Notes: a model not told the origin generated them from the letters alone. Counted from the first letter of the stretch, positions 1-8,673 are shown. The stretch is 18,664 bases of DNA from Deltaproteobacteria bacterium (GCA_019308645.1 JAFDHR010000021.1:1-18664); one strand, 5' to 3'. Program-made: numbers and translations.

Positions 1-508
1 AATATTTTTCTATACAGCGAGCCGCCTCAACCATCAGTGTGGGTATTTTGTAATATTTGCAAAGTTGATATAGAATATATTCTTCTGCCGAATGTGGTAT
101 TACCCATGAAACAAATACTTCAAGTTTTAAATGATGTATGACGGTATTCCAATAATTCAACATCTTGTAGTAGAATTGAATTCTTTCATTAAAACTGAAA
201 TTCCACCCAGTAGTATCTCTTCTTTGCATCATCCCAAGCGATATAGACTCATATTTTGATAGGCTGTGAATAATTTTCCTGTCAATTGGAACTAAATCCT
301 TATCACAAATGCAATCAACCAATCTTCCTCTTCTTACCTCTTGACTTGCATGGAATATCGTATCAGGGAAGCTTGCTTTCACCTCTTTTTCAAAATCCTT
401 AAAACCAATCCAATAAACCGGCTTCCATTGATGCTTGTCAAACAAATATTCAGCAATTTTAGTATGATGCTTGTATGAAAAAGAAGCGTAAATAACGTTT
501 TTCGACAT
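1..508 (-). CDS. Unknown glycan-cluster protein, partial (runs off left edge)
   Basis: This is an open frame of at least 169 codons, read by hand, that stays open to base 1, so the C-terminus is missing. It starts MSKNVIYASFSYKHHTKIAE. An in-frame ATG at 529 is an alternative start, and neither start has a convincing ribosome binding site. The visible part is soluble-looking, with no signal peptide or membrane helix. It is rich in aromatic and charged residues and ends in a segment (VIPHSAEEYILYQLCKYYKI) that reminds me of capsule-type glycosyltransferases, but I cannot assign a family. As the next gene downstream of the methyltransferase it may continue the same operon. A role in transferring or further modifying the nonulosonic acid is inference from position only. 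Confidence 0.65.
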   Translation of the reverse strand, partial: MSKNVIYASFSYKHHTKIAEYLFDKHQWKPVYWIGFKDFEKEVKASFPDTIFHASQEVRRGRLVDCICDKDLVPIDRKIIHSLSKYESISLGMMQRRDTTGWNFSFNERIQFYYKMLNYWNTVIHHLKLEVFVSWVIPHSAEEYILYQLCKYYKIPTLMVEAARCIEKY

Positions 509-510
509 TT

Positions 511-688
511 TCAAATAGGTGGTCTCCATCCTAACCCGCTTAAATAGTTAATATAATCAACTATTGTGTCCTTGATGGTGATGATATTCATTGACGGAAT
601 GTGTTTTGTGCGTTGTTATTATAATAGAACTTACCCTAATGGGCAGTTTTTCAAATTCTGAAACTATTGTATTTTGATCTCTAATCAT
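511..688 (-). pseudogene. Possible small frameshifted or degraded ORF
   Basis: An ATG at 688 overlaps the methyltransferase stop as ATGA and opens a 43-codon frame to a TGA at 557-559. It includes IRVSSIIITTHK, which resembles the first strand of a GT2 glycosyltransferase. A second frame starts at 591, is overlapped by the first, and encodes IKDTIVDYINYLSGLGWRPP; its stop at 511-513 lies two bases before the ATG of the next gene. Together they fill the interval between two genes with operon-like spacing, which fits one small gene carrying a frameshift, or the two ends of a decayed gene. No function can be given, and coincidence is possible at this length. Confidence 0.3.
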
Positions 689-1698
689 TTCATTAAAGCA
701 ACCATCCACATATGACCGGACAATAAATTATCAGCCAGAAAGTTTTGAAAGTTCTCGTTTGTTTCGTTCCATTTATCGATGAGCAAATATTTTAAGAATG
801 GTTTATTTTTTAAAGAAAAGGCGCCTTTTAAAACCTCATTTCTTACTAATTCCGCGTCAAGTTTGCCAGGTGTTAATTTCTCGACCAAACGGAAACCACA
901 ATTTGACATCAGTAATGCCAAAGATTCCGGATGAAAATAATTAAGATGCTCATGATCTATCGTAGAAGAAAGTTTTCCGAGTACTAAATTGTCAAATCCC
1001 CTTATATTTGGGCAAGTTACAATTATCAATCCGCCAGTTCTTAACAAATTAGAACAATTAATCAAAAAAGTCTTAGGTGAAAATAAGTGTTCAATAACTT
1101 CAAAACTGACTATAATGTCGACCTTCCCCTTATCAATTGAAACTTTTTCTATCGGCTTTTCGATTACTTCAACATTTTTTTTTCTACAACTTTCAGCACC
1201 ATCAGGTGTAGGTTCAACCGCTATTACACGATCAAAATATCCAGTATTATTAACTTCGTCACAAAAAGAGCCAAATCCGGCACCAACTTCCATTAGGGTA
1301 CAATTTGTAAATCCATAGTTTTTACAGATATTCAAAATCCTTTCTACACGGGGTCGATATATGCCTTCACATCTAGCTTTGTCTGTAACTGGATAAACAT
1401 ATTTATTCCAAAACTCATACACTGACGATTTAGAATAACATTCTTCCAAGATTTCTGATGTAGGTCGTGGATTAACAAACATTGTTTCACAACATGTGCA
1501 TGTAACATATTTGAGTCCATTCTTGATAAATTCTATCCTTGAATTTTCACATCCACAAGCAGGGCAAGACACAGTCACAAATTTATGCTTATGGCTCAAT
1601 AACCTCTCGCGATCTGCTTCGATATGCTTGATCTGGCCTGCCATAATATCAGATGGCCTTATATCGGTTTCTCTAAATTTATTTTTATTAGCTTCCAT
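685..1698 (-). CDS. SAM-dependent methyltransferase with N-terminal zinc ribbon
   Basis: A 337-residue class I methyltransferase of the Methyltransf_23 type. An N-terminal zinc-ribbon-like segment has paired cysteines (C45/C48 and the C67-C69-C70 group), followed by FVNPRP. SAM-binding motif I is LMEVGAGFGSF at about 135-145. A later VSFEVIEHL segment is the usual motif II/III neighbourhood. There are no membrane segments. It starts 9 bases after the amidotransferase stop, so it is in the same operon, although no clear Shine-Dalgarno is visible. In the Campylobacter ptm locus a methyltransferase (PtmH) follows PtmG and is linked to N-methylation of the acetimidoyl group of legionaminic acid. 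The same order here suggests a similar role, but the methyl acceptor is inference and could equally be a sugar O or C position. Confidence 0.82.
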   Translation of the reverse strand: MEANKNKFRETDIRPSDIMAGQIKHIEADRERLLSHKHKFVTVSCPACGCENSRIEFIKNGLKYVTCTCCETMFVNPRPTSEILEECYSKSSVYEFWNKYVYPVTDKARCEGIYRPRVERILNICKNYGFTNCTLMEVGAGFGSFCDEVNNTGYFDRVIAVEPTPDGAESCRKKNVEVIEKPIEKVSIDKGKVDIIVSFEVIEHLFSPKTFLINCSNLLRTGGLIIVTCPNIRGFDNLVLGKLSSTIDHEHLNYFHPESLALLMSNCGFRLVEKLTPGKLDAELVRNEVLKGAFSLKNKPFLKYLLIDKWNETNENFQNFLADNLLSGHMWMVALMK

Positions 1699-1707
1699 GA
1701 TATTAGC

Positions 1708-2859
1708 TTATAAATCCTCATCATTAAAATCAACCCCAACTTCAAATTTTGGTATCCATTTTCCTGTTTCGGAGTTTTTTCTGAATAAGTTTTTATTCAC
1801 AAATGGTTCTATTGCTCTCCAAAACTCCTCAACAGTTATATCAATATAGTCGCAGAAATCCTTAAGATAAACGTCACCACATTTTCCATCATATTTTTTT
1901 ACCAGTTCAATAGCTTCATCTCGGGTCATTTTGCCTTCTCTGATGCGGTAAGAGGTCTCATCAGTGACAAATCCCAATCCAAATTTATAGTATTTTATCA
2001 TTTGATTAACAATTTGATGAGATTCAGCATCAAGAGCTGAATACGGACTAAGCCTTCCAGTTAACATAGGATCATGATTTTCTCTGCCATGAAGTCCATG
2101 CTTAATAGCAAATTCTATATTTCTACCGAAACAATATTCTTTTACATAGTAATTTAAATATATTGCACGGATCCCTGCTTCCATTAATTTATTTTTATCA
2201 GGTATTTGATACCATATAAGTTCATTTAGTTTTATGCCATCAACTGTCCAGTCAGAGGCATTTCCTCCATTCAAAGTGTTACTTAAGGCTGCATTTAAAG
2301 CGTTACCGTCGTCGCCTATTCCTCCTTCAACCTCTCCCAGAGTAATACCTGGATTTTCTCCCTGAATAATCAAGGGGATACCAAATTTTAAAGCCGTTAT
2401 ATTAGCAACTGCATATAATGGATATTCCGTAGGTTTGATCGGGTTTCCATACTTATAAAGTGAGTATTTTATCACTCGTTTCCAAATATAGGGGTTTGGT
2501 CTGTACATCATTGTGTCGAATCCATGCTGAATTAAATTTTCAATATTATGTGCACCCCATTTTGTTATCTTGTCTGGTGCAAGGTTAACTAATAGACAAT
2601 TTAATCCTAATTCTTCTTTTGCATAAAGTGCTTGAAAAATACTATCTTTACCTCCACTCACACCAATAACACAGTCATGCTTACCGTTGCTGTTTTTTTT
2701 GGCCCAATCAACTATTTTTCTTAATTCTTTTTTTCTTTTCTCCCAATCAATTTCATGATCTATCTTCTCTTGACAACGGCATGCAAAACAAACTCCCTCA
2801 TCATCAAATCTAATCCTTGGCCTTGTATTTATTTGAAGACATCTTTTACAATATTTCAT
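1708..2859 (-). CDS. N-acetyl sugar amidotransferase (WbuX/WbpG/PseA/PtmG family)
   Basis: 383 residues from the ATG at 2859, preceded by AAGGAG; this start is preferred over an upstream in-frame GTG. The N-terminus has cysteine pairs C4/C7 and C24/C27, typical of the family's metal site. An ATP-pyrophosphatase P-loop SGGKDS lies at 68-73, and the length is normal for the family. These enzymes use ATP to convert a sugar N-acetyl group into an acetamidino (acetimidoyl) group; PtmG does this on legionaminic acid and PseA on pseudaminic acid. P. aeruginosa WbpG works with HisH/HisF-like subunits that supply ammonia, and none is seen in this window. It overlaps the end of the ptmE-like gene by 14 bases, indicating translational coupling. 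The family is secure; the exact substrate is inferred from the neighbouring legI and legF. Confidence 0.9.
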   Translation of the reverse strand: MKYCKRCLQINTRPRIRFDDEGVCFACRCQEKIDHEIDWEKRKKELRKIVDWAKKNSNGKHDCVIGVSGGKDSIFQALYAKEELGLNCLLVNLAPDKITKWGAHNIENLIQHGFDTMMYRPNPYIWKRVIKYSLYKYGNPIKPTEYPLYAVANITALKFGIPLIIQGENPGITLGEVEGGIGDDGNALNAALSNTLNGGNASDWTVDGIKLNELIWYQIPDKNKLMEAGIRAIYLNYYVKEYCFGRNIEFAIKHGLHGRENHDPMLTGRLSPYSALDAESHQIVNQMIKYYKFGLGFVTDETSYRIREGKMTRDEAIELVKKYDGKCGDVYLKDFCDYIDITVEEFWRAIEPFVNKNLFRKNSETGKWIPKFEVGVDFNDEDL

Positions 2860-3931
2860 TATCTCCTTCTCCACCTATTTTTTTCACTGATTTTTTATAT
2901 TCTTCCCATTGCCCAATATCTAACCATGAGTCAGCAGAAATTGGGAATAAACCAACAGGCATATTGATTCTCTGCAATTTGTTTATTAAATCAATCATAT
3001 CATAAGATTCATTCTCGGGTATCAAAGTAATTACTTCAGGATTCAGGAGATACATCCCGGTGTTTATCAAAAAGTTATTGTTTGGTCTCTCTACAATTTT
3101 TTTCAACAACCCGCCATTTTCAATCTCACAAACTCCATACGGAATAGTATGATGTTGCATTGAACCTATCAAGGTCATTGAATATTCTTTCTTCACATGA
3201 TATTTATAAATGGCTGAATAATCTGCTTTAATTATCACATCACAGTTAGAAACAAAGAAGGGTGAATAAACCTTATTTTCCAAGTATTTCAAAGCACCAG
3301 CAGTTCCTAACGGTTTGTTTTCATAAATGTATTTTATCTCATAGTCAATATCGTAATCAGCAAAAAAGGCTTTAATCATCCTTCCTCTATGATTAATCGA
3401 AATATAAAATTTTCTCATTCCATATATAGCATATTCATCCATTATGACTTCAATGATAGGCTTTTCACCAATGGGTATGAGTGGTTTTGGGAGAATACGT
3501 GTAAATGGATCAAGGCGAGAGCCTTTACCTCCAGCCATAATGACTACAGGTAAATCTATCTTATTTCTTTTGTTTTCAACTTTCCCCTTTTTACAATAAA
3601 ATGATTCTTCTGTAATAATATCAACTAGTTTACCATCATCAATAACTGGTATTTGTTGTACAACATCATTTTGAAAAATGTTTTCTATGTCCTTTTCTGC
3701 GAAATTAATCGGTACGGAAGCAAAGTTTCTATTAATAATTTCCTGTACACTATTTTCTAGGCAAACACCGCTTAAAACTGCACGTCTGAAATCCCCGTCT
3801 GAAACAACCCCGATAACATTATCATTTTCGTCTATACATGCAACAAAACCAATTCCACCCTTATCCATTTGTCTAATTGCTTCTCTGATAGAAAAAAAAT
3901 GCGGTACTTTGTAAAGATCAATTTCTCTCAT
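2846..3931 (-). CDS. ptmE: CBS-domain nucleotidyltransferase, PtmE-like
   Basis: 361 residues in two parts. Residues about 1-112 form a CBS-domain pair (for example GVVSDGDFRRAV, and IPVIDDGKLVDIITEES). Residues about 127-350 are a sugar-phosphate nucleotidyltransferase with MAGGKGSRL at 132-140 and the substrate lysine in LPKPL near 149. This architecture matches PtmE, described as a glucosamine-1-phosphate guanylyltransferase that starts the GDP-sugar branch of legionaminic acid synthesis in Campylobacter. The CBS pair is generally a regulatory ligand-binding module. The start ATG overlaps the legF stop as ATGA. Whether this enzyme makes GDP-GlcN or another nucleotide sugar cannot be read from the sequence. 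The partners PtmF and PtmA are not in the window. Confidence 0.85.
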   Translation of the reverse strand: MREIDLYKVPHFFSIREAIRQMDKGGIGFVACIDENDNVIGVVSDGDFRRAVLSGVCLENSVQEIINRNFASVPINFAEKDIENIFQNDVVQQIPVIDDGKLVDIITEESFYCKKGKVENKRNKIDLPVVIMAGGKGSRLDPFTRILPKPLIPIGEKPIIEVIMDEYAIYGMRKFYISINHRGRMIKAFFADYDIDYEIKYIYENKPLGTAGALKYLENKVYSPFFVSNCDVIIKADYSAIYKYHVKKEYSMTLIGSMQHHTIPYGVCEIENGGLLKKIVERPNNNFLINTGMYLLNPEVITLIPENESYDMIDLINKLQRINMPVGLFPISADSWLDIGQWEEYKKSVKKIGGEGDNEIL

Positions 3932-4617
3932 CTTCTACCCATCAAGTATTCAACATAATCAAAATCAAATAGTGAATCTATATCGACAGAACGCTCTTGA
4001 GGCATAATGTAAGCATACGTTTCTTCAGAATAATAGGTGTATTTTTCCTTTAATAACGAATACCTTAAAATATATACTGATCCATTCGGTATGTAAGCAG
4101 GTTCAATTTCTTGTCGATTTTTATTAAGAATATCAATATCACTGCTAAAATAGTTTTCAATTCTACCATTCTTATTTATTTTCTTTGCCCAAAGTGGCGG
4201 GTGGGACATCTCAACACATGAAATAATAGAGTCTGCGTTTTTCCTATAAAACAATTCAATTGCGTTATCTATATCTTCCGCAATTCTTAATGGAGATGTC
4301 GGAAGCAACACAATAAATTCTTTATAATTATTGTTAAATTCAGTGTTAAGCCTCTCAATTGTATATATATAATTATCAATAGCAAGTGAGTCACCCTGTG
4401 CTAATTCTTTAGGACGCATGAAGGGGATATCAACGTCATATTTACTAGCTATTTTTGCAATTTCCGGGTCATCCGTAGACAATATAATTTGATCAATCGA
4501 TTTTGCAGCCACTGCGGCCTCAATCGTATACACTATTAACGGCTTGCCGCATAACAACTTGGTATTTTTTCCGGGAACACCCTTGGATCCACCACGGGCT
4601 GGAATGATAGCTAACAT
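3928..4617 (-). CDS. legF: CMP-legionaminic acid (acylneuraminate) cytidylyltransferase
   Basis: 229 residues starting at the ATG at 4617, six bases after GAGGA in the preceding AATGAGGAATCT. A longer in-frame GTG start at 4635 is less likely because the conserved N-terminus IIPARGGSKGVPGKN begins just after this ATG. The protein is the normal length of bacterial NeuA/LegF/PseF cytidylyltransferases and lacks the extra C-terminal domain of some NeuA proteins. It activates the nonulosonic acid made by the upstream synthase with CTP, giving the CMP-sugar donor used by glycosyltransferases, and should act in the cytoplasm. Its position between the synthase and a PtmE-like gene supports legionaminic over neuraminic acid, but the sequence family alone does not separate the two. 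Confidence 0.88.
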   Translation of the reverse strand: MLAIIPARGGSKGVPGKNTKLLCGKPLIVYTIEAAVAAKSIDQIILSTDDPEIAKIASKYDVDIPFMRPKELAQGDSLAIDNYIYTIERLNTEFNNNYKEFIVLLPTSPLRIAEDIDNAIELFYRKNADSIISCVEMSHPPLWAKKINKNGRIENYFSSDIDILNKNRQEIEPAYIPNGSVYILRYSLLKEKYTYYSEETYAYIMPQERSVDIDSLFDFDYVEYLMGRR

Positions 4618-4628
4618 AGATTCCTCAT

Positions 4629-5675
4629 TCAACACATATTATCCCATTGCATAATTTCATCTTGGGTTATATCCCGTTTCAATTTGCGTCCAACCACGTA
4701 TTGGACCTCATCAGGGAGAATACCCGTTGCGGGACGTTTAAAAGACAGATCATCTTTAGTGAGAATATGTCCCTGTTTCAGATTTCTTTTCGCCACAATG
4801 CTACGTCTGAATTTTAATTTCTTTTCTTCCTCAGCTTTTCCGATAACACGCCAATATGTTCCTAATGCCATAGCAATGTTACGTGATTCTTCTGCGATTA
4901 TCCGCATTTCTTCTGGGTTAGCGGAAACCTCATGATCCCACCCCGGCAGGTTTTTGTCCAACGTGAAATGTTTTTCGATCACGCAACTTCCCAGGGCAAC
5001 AGAAGCGAGAGGTATAGAAATACCTATAGTATGATCTGAAAAACCTACGGGGTAGCCGAACGTCTGCCTGAGCATTGGTATATTGTTTAAATTAATATCT
5101 TCATACGCAGGTGGATATATGGCAATGCAGTGGAGTAATATGATCTGATGATTTCCTTCAGACTCTATTGTCTTTACAGCGTTTTCGATCTCAGCTAACG
5201 TGGCCATTCCGGTTGACAATATAATCGGTTTATTTTTTTTGGCTACATTTTTAAGAAGCATCAGATTGTTTACATCCATGGACGCAATTTTATAGAACGG
5301 CACTTTCAATTCTTCAAGAAAATCAGCTTCTTCAATTGAAAATGGCGTAGAGAAAAATGTTATTTCAGCGTTATCGCAATATTCTTTTAGTTCTATGTGC
5401 TGATCAGGGCGTAGATAATATTTCTCCACCATCTCTTTTAACGAACCAAAATGTTTCTTGGGCGAATCATCATATTGCTGGTTTCTATCATACTCTTCTT
5501 GAGCAACCAGAGAGTCTGGCGTCCATGACTGAAATTTTACCGCATCACAACCGCAGGCCTTCGCTGAATCAATCATTTTCCTGGCCAAATCCATGTCACC
5601 GTTATGATTAGCCCCGATCTCTGCAATTATATAGGGTACGCCAAAATCTTTAACTTCTTTATCACCCAACTTCAT
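4629..5675 (-). CDS. legI: N-acetylneuraminate-type synthase, probably legionaminic acid synthase
   Basis: 348 residues with the full NeuB architecture. The N-terminal TIM barrel carries IIAEIGANHNGD (16-27), AVKFQ (45-49), GFSDHTIG (211-218) and EKHFTLD (234-240). The C-terminal SAF/antifreeze-like domain spans about 290-343 (RRSIVAKRNLKQG). These enzymes condense a 2-acetamido-mannose derivative with phosphoenolpyruvate to form the nine-carbon acid. Length and motifs are complete, so it should be active. The ATG overlaps the end of the glycosyltransferase gene by 4 bases, and legF follows. Neighbouring legB and legC point to 2,4-diacetamido-2,4,6-trideoxy-mannose or an N-formyl analogue as acceptor. 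The alternative of a true NeuAc synthase is less likely because no neuC/neuA-style neuraminate set is present. Confidence 0.9.
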   Translation of the reverse strand: MKLGDKEVKDFGVPYIIAEIGANHNGDMDLARKMIDSAKACGCDAVKFQSWTPDSLVAQEEYDRNQQYDDSPKKHFGSLKEMVEKYYLRPDQHIELKEYCDNAEITFFSTPFSIEEADFLEELKVPFYKIASMDVNNLMLLKNVAKKNKPIILSTGMATLAEIENAVKTIESEGNHQIILLHCIAIYPPAYEDINLNNIPMLRQTFGYPVGFSDHTIGISIPLASVALGSCVIEKHFTLDKNLPGWDHEVSANPEEMRIIAEESRNIAMALGTYWRVIGKAEEEKKLKFRRSIVAKRNLKQGHILTKDDLSFKRPATGILPDEVQYVVGRKLKRDITQDEIMQWDNMC

Positions 5676-6547
5676 AACCGTAACTCCTCTAATGTCTTAA
5701 TTGGTTCCCACCACATCGACACGTCAGTGGCATTTATGCGTATTGCTTTACAATAATTGTCTTTAAGTAAAACATCTGATTGCAATTCTGAATATAACCT
5801 TTCAAACTCCTTTGATAATTTAATATATCCATCATAATGCTTTGAAAGAAACTTATAATGATCACGCTTTACCTTGACGCCCCGCAGAATTTGCTCTTCT
5901 GAAAAAGAACAGGGTGAAGCGATATTATTACCATGTTGCCTGTAGTAGGTTTGGGTATTGTTCGTAAATATTGCCTTCACACCAGCGTGAAGACATAGAG
6001 TAAAAAAGGTCCAATCGAAAGCAATGATATCATCCGGTATTTCCGACATTAATTCAGATATTTTATCTACTCGTATCGAGCTGTTACTGAGCCCCAGACA
6101 ATTGCCATTCATAATATCTTTTGCGGTAATCTCCATTCCATCTTGAAATAACCCTCCAAGCATAGGAACAGGCTGAGGGAATTTGTGCCCAGTCAATAAA
6201 ATTTCGTTACATACTACATCATGCTCAACCATCATTTTTTTGGATATTTCAATGTGGTTATCTGCAAAATAATCATCAGTATCCGCAAAGATGATTAATT
6301 CGGCACCTTCAGAGATAGCCCATTGAATACCTGCTTTTCTCAATGCCGCCGGATGACCGGTTTTTTCTAACACCTTAACAGAAAAATCAATTCCTTCTAA
6401 AAATCGCCCAATATCAGGAAGACCATCATTTAATAAAAAAAGCTCAAAGTTTTTGTCTGTTTGTTTGGACAGTGAATGTAAAAAATCAGGAATATATGGC
6501 TCCACACCAGGGTAAGAAACACTAAATATTGCGGTATCCATCATCAT
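5672..6547 (-). CDS. Family 2-like glycosyltransferase
   Basis: 291 residues from the first of three consecutive ATGs (6547, 6544, 6541). A TTG at 6568 would lengthen it but lies inside the previous gene. The N-terminus (AIFSVSYPGVEPYIPDFLHSL, then FELFLLNDG) follows the GT2 fold pattern, and ELIIFADTDDYFADNH supplies a DxD-like metal and nucleotide-sugar site. No membrane helix or signal is seen, so it is cytoplasmic or peripheral. The gene overlaps both neighbours (about 26 bases with the formyltransferase, 4 with legI), so it is part of the operon. It could attach the CMP-activated nonulosonate or a neighbouring sugar of the repeat unit. CMP-sugar donors are not typical of GT2 enzymes, so the second option is as likely. 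Confidence 0.75.
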   Translation of the reverse strand: MMMDTAIFSVSYPGVEPYIPDFLHSLSKQTDKNFELFLLNDGLPDIGRFLEGIDFSVKVLEKTGHPAALRKAGIQWAISEGAELIIFADTDDYFADNHIEISKKMMVEHDVVCNEILLTGHKFPQPVPMLGGLFQDGMEITAKDIMNGNCLGLSNSSIRVDKISELMSEIPDDIIAFDWTFFTLCLHAGVKAIFTNNTQTYYRQHGNNIASPCSFSEEQILRGVKVKRDHYKFLSKHYDGYIKLSKEFERLYSELQSDVLLKDNYCKAIRINATDVSMWWEPIKTLEELRL

Positions 6548-7511
6548 TAGTTTGTAACCGATCCCCAACTTTTATTTTCTGAGGGCACTCATATTCTACG
6601 AGCTTAATAAAGGAATCTTTTGTCTTAACTATAAATCCGCCTTTATATTTTCCAATGACGTGTCCGTGCATTCCCTTATAGCAAGGCGCATTCTCAACAA
6701 ATTGAGCCTTATTTATTCTTATCTCCGATTGGCCAACAAAACTTCTCGCCATCGGTCCTGGTTTACAAATGGCGCGTATAAAGTTAAAAACTTCGCGGCT
6801 TGTCTGATTCCAATCAATGATCTCATCGCCTTCTTTTCGCTGCCCGCAATAGAAACCTATCGGGTGAATTGTGGACTGTTTTATTGGCTCTATTTCATAT
6901 CCCTGTAAAATCTTGAGGCCATCATACAAAACTTCAGCACATTTTGTATACGCCTTATCAAGGAGGGTGGCATAATTATCATCGTCGTTAATTTCGCAGT
7001 ACCTTTGTAAAATTATATTCCCGGTGTCTATGCCTTCATCAATGTAGTGCGCTGTAATACCAAAAAATTTTTCATCATTTATAAGCGCCCAGTTTAGTAT
7101 ATTTCGGCCTCTGTAAAAGGGCAACGCGCCTGCATGGCAGTTAATTGTTTTCATTGGTGGTAAATTGATAATAGGCGCTTTGAATATCTGATTGAATGAC
7201 ATGGAAACAAATATATCACAATCATAATGTAAAATAATGTTCCTAAATTCATCTGAATTTATGTTGGAATGGACGTAGAAAGCGATGCTATTTTCATCTG
7301 CAAATTGTTTAAGCTTTTGATCTGGTTTGTCGAAACGAGCACATATAAATTCTATTTCAAAAGATGGATCAGCGTTGATACATAAAAAAGCCTCATGCGC
7401 CCAAGGGCCATCCGCAAAATAACCTATTTTTATCTTCTCAACTGACTTTCCCCTGAGAAGCTTTGCTTTACACTCTCTCTTTTTATCAGTTAACTTATTA
7501 TTATTTTTCAT
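6522..7511 (-). CDS. Formyltransferase-family protein (amino-sugar N-formyltransferase candidate)
   Basis: 329 residues. A short N-terminal Rossmann part is followed by the formyltransferase catalytic signature: an asparagine in FVSMSFNQIF, the histidine in NCHAGALPFYRGRN, and the aspartate in HYIDEGIDTGNI. These correspond to the Asn-His-Asp set of N10-formyl-tetrahydrofolate enzymes. The C-terminal part (from about IDWNQTSREVFNFIRA) resembles the Fmt/ArnA C-terminal domain. It overlaps the legC stop as ATGA. Relatives such as ArnA, VioF, QdtF and WlaRD formylate 4- or 3-amino groups of nucleotide-linked deoxysugars. Placed directly after the aminotransferase that makes a 4-amino sugar, it may formylate that amine instead of the LegH acetylation. 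It is not a housekeeping methionyl-tRNA formyltransferase by context. The substrate is inference. Confidence 0.83.
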   Translation of the reverse strand: MKNNNKLTDKKRECKAKLLRGKSVEKIKIGYFADGPWAHEAFLCINADPSFEIEFICARFDKPDQKLKQFADENSIAFYVHSNINSDEFRNIILHYDCDIFVSMSFNQIFKAPIINLPPMKTINCHAGALPFYRGRNILNWALINDEKFFGITAHYIDEGIDTGNIILQRYCEINDDDNYATLLDKAYTKCAEVLYDGLKILQGYEIEPIKQSTIHPIGFYCGQRKEGDEIIDWNQTSREVFNFIRAICKPGPMARSFVGQSEIRINKAQFVENAPCYKGMHGHVIGKYKGGFIVKTKDSFIKLVEYECPQKIKVGDRLQTNDDGYRNI

Positions 7512-8671
7512 ATCCTCACACTACTCGGAATATTCACCACACGATCTTCCAGCCACTGTGCGTTTGCCAAATCATCAGTCTGGCAATCTTTATACATTTC
7601 CAGCTTGTTCATTAGCCTCCAGGTGGGGCGGGTCATGACACCTGCCTCGTTTGTTGCTTTTAAAAACACATCCCGTGTTTTTCTGTCGGGTAGAATGATG
7701 GCATTCAGCCAGTAATTTGACCGGGCATGTTCGGGTTCTTTGATAAAGGGAATATCAAGGGATTCAAAAAATTCCTGGTAGCGTCTCGCCAGTTCCCGCT
7801 TGTTTTCTACAAAGGCGTTCAGTTGTTCCAGTTGCGCGCATGCAATGGCTGCGTTTAGATTTGGCAGCCGATAATTGTACCCGATCATATCATGGACATA
7901 TTCGTATGGGTGGGGCAGTTTGGCCGTTGTGGTTATGTGTTTTGCCTTTTTTGCAAGAGCTTCATCATTGGTAACAATGGCTCCGCCGCCTCCGCAGGTA
8001 ACTGTTTTATTGCCATTAAAACTGTATATGCCAAATAGCCCGAAGGTACCTGTGTGCTTATCTTTGTAAGTGCTCCCGAGTGATTCGGCAGCATCTTCAA
8101 TCAGGGCGATATTATAGCGTGCACAAATATCAGCAATGGCATCAATCCGGCAGGGATGACTAAAGGTATGCATAGGGACACAGGCCATGATCCGTTTGCC
8201 GGTTGCCTTATTGTAACAGGTATTTTCTCTTATACCCGCATGGGCTTGCAGGAAACCTTTTAGAGCGGTGGGACCAAGCCCTAATGTCTCCCGCTCAACA
8301 TCGAGGAATATGGGCCTTGCCCCGCAGTGCGCAATGGAATTGGCCGTTGCCACAAAGCTCAAAGGCTGGGTAATTACCTCATCACCCGGCTGAACACCCG
8401 CCAGTTCCAGGGCAATATGCAGGGCGCAAGTGCCGTTAACCGTGGCTACAGCATATTTTGCGCCCGTGATTTTACAAATCATTTCCTCAAAATGGTCGAC
8501 ATATTTGCCGACTGAAGAGACGAAGGTGGAGTCAATAGCATCAACAACGTATTTCTTTTCATTTCCGATAAACCGGGGCGCGTGCAGCGGCACGGGGCTC
8601 TCATCAGGGTAGAGGGATTTGATGAAATTAATAACCTCCGTGAATATTTTTGATGCTTTTTTATTAATCAT
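7508..8671 (-). CDS. legC: UDP-4-amino-4,6-dideoxy-GlcNAc-type aminotransferase
   Basis: 387 residues, a complete DegT/DnrJ/EryC1/StrS PLP aminotransferase. The cofactor lysine is K222 in SFNGNKTVTCGGGG, and the ring-stacking or acidic region is ALIEDAAESLGS with D193. The N-terminal VPLHAPRFIGNEKKYV matches LegC-type members, which carry an extended start before the canonical core. It transfers an amino group from glutamate to C4 of the 4-keto sugar made by LegB. It lies 38 bases after legB copy 1. That gap holds a short heptad array (8674-8694) and no good ribosome binding site. The first 64 residues recur almost unchanged in the broken copy at 14755-14946. GC content looks higher here than in the genes to its left. 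Confidence 0.92.
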   Translation of the reverse strand: MINKKASKIFTEVINFIKSLYPDESPVPLHAPRFIGNEKKYVVDAIDSTFVSSVGKYVDHFEEMICKITGAKYAVATVNGTCALHIALELAGVQPGDEVITQPLSFVATANSIAHCGARPIFLDVERETLGLGPTALKGFLQAHAGIRENTCYNKATGKRIMACVPMHTFSHPCRIDAIADICARYNIALIEDAAESLGSTYKDKHTGTFGLFGIYSFNGNKTVTCGGGGAIVTNDEALAKKAKHITTTAKLPHPYEYVHDMIGYNYRLPNLNAAIACAQLEQLNAFVENKRELARRYQEFFESLDIPFIKEPEHARSNYWLNAIILPDRKTRDVFLKATNEAGVMTRPTWRLMNKLEMYKDCQTDDLANAQWLEDRVVNIPSSVRI

Positions 8672-8673
8672 AT

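Noticed and set aside
1496..1849. 117-codon plus-strand frame across the methyltransferase/amidotransferase junction
   Set aside because: Antisense to two well-supported genes with conserved motifs; composition looks like reverse-complement reading.
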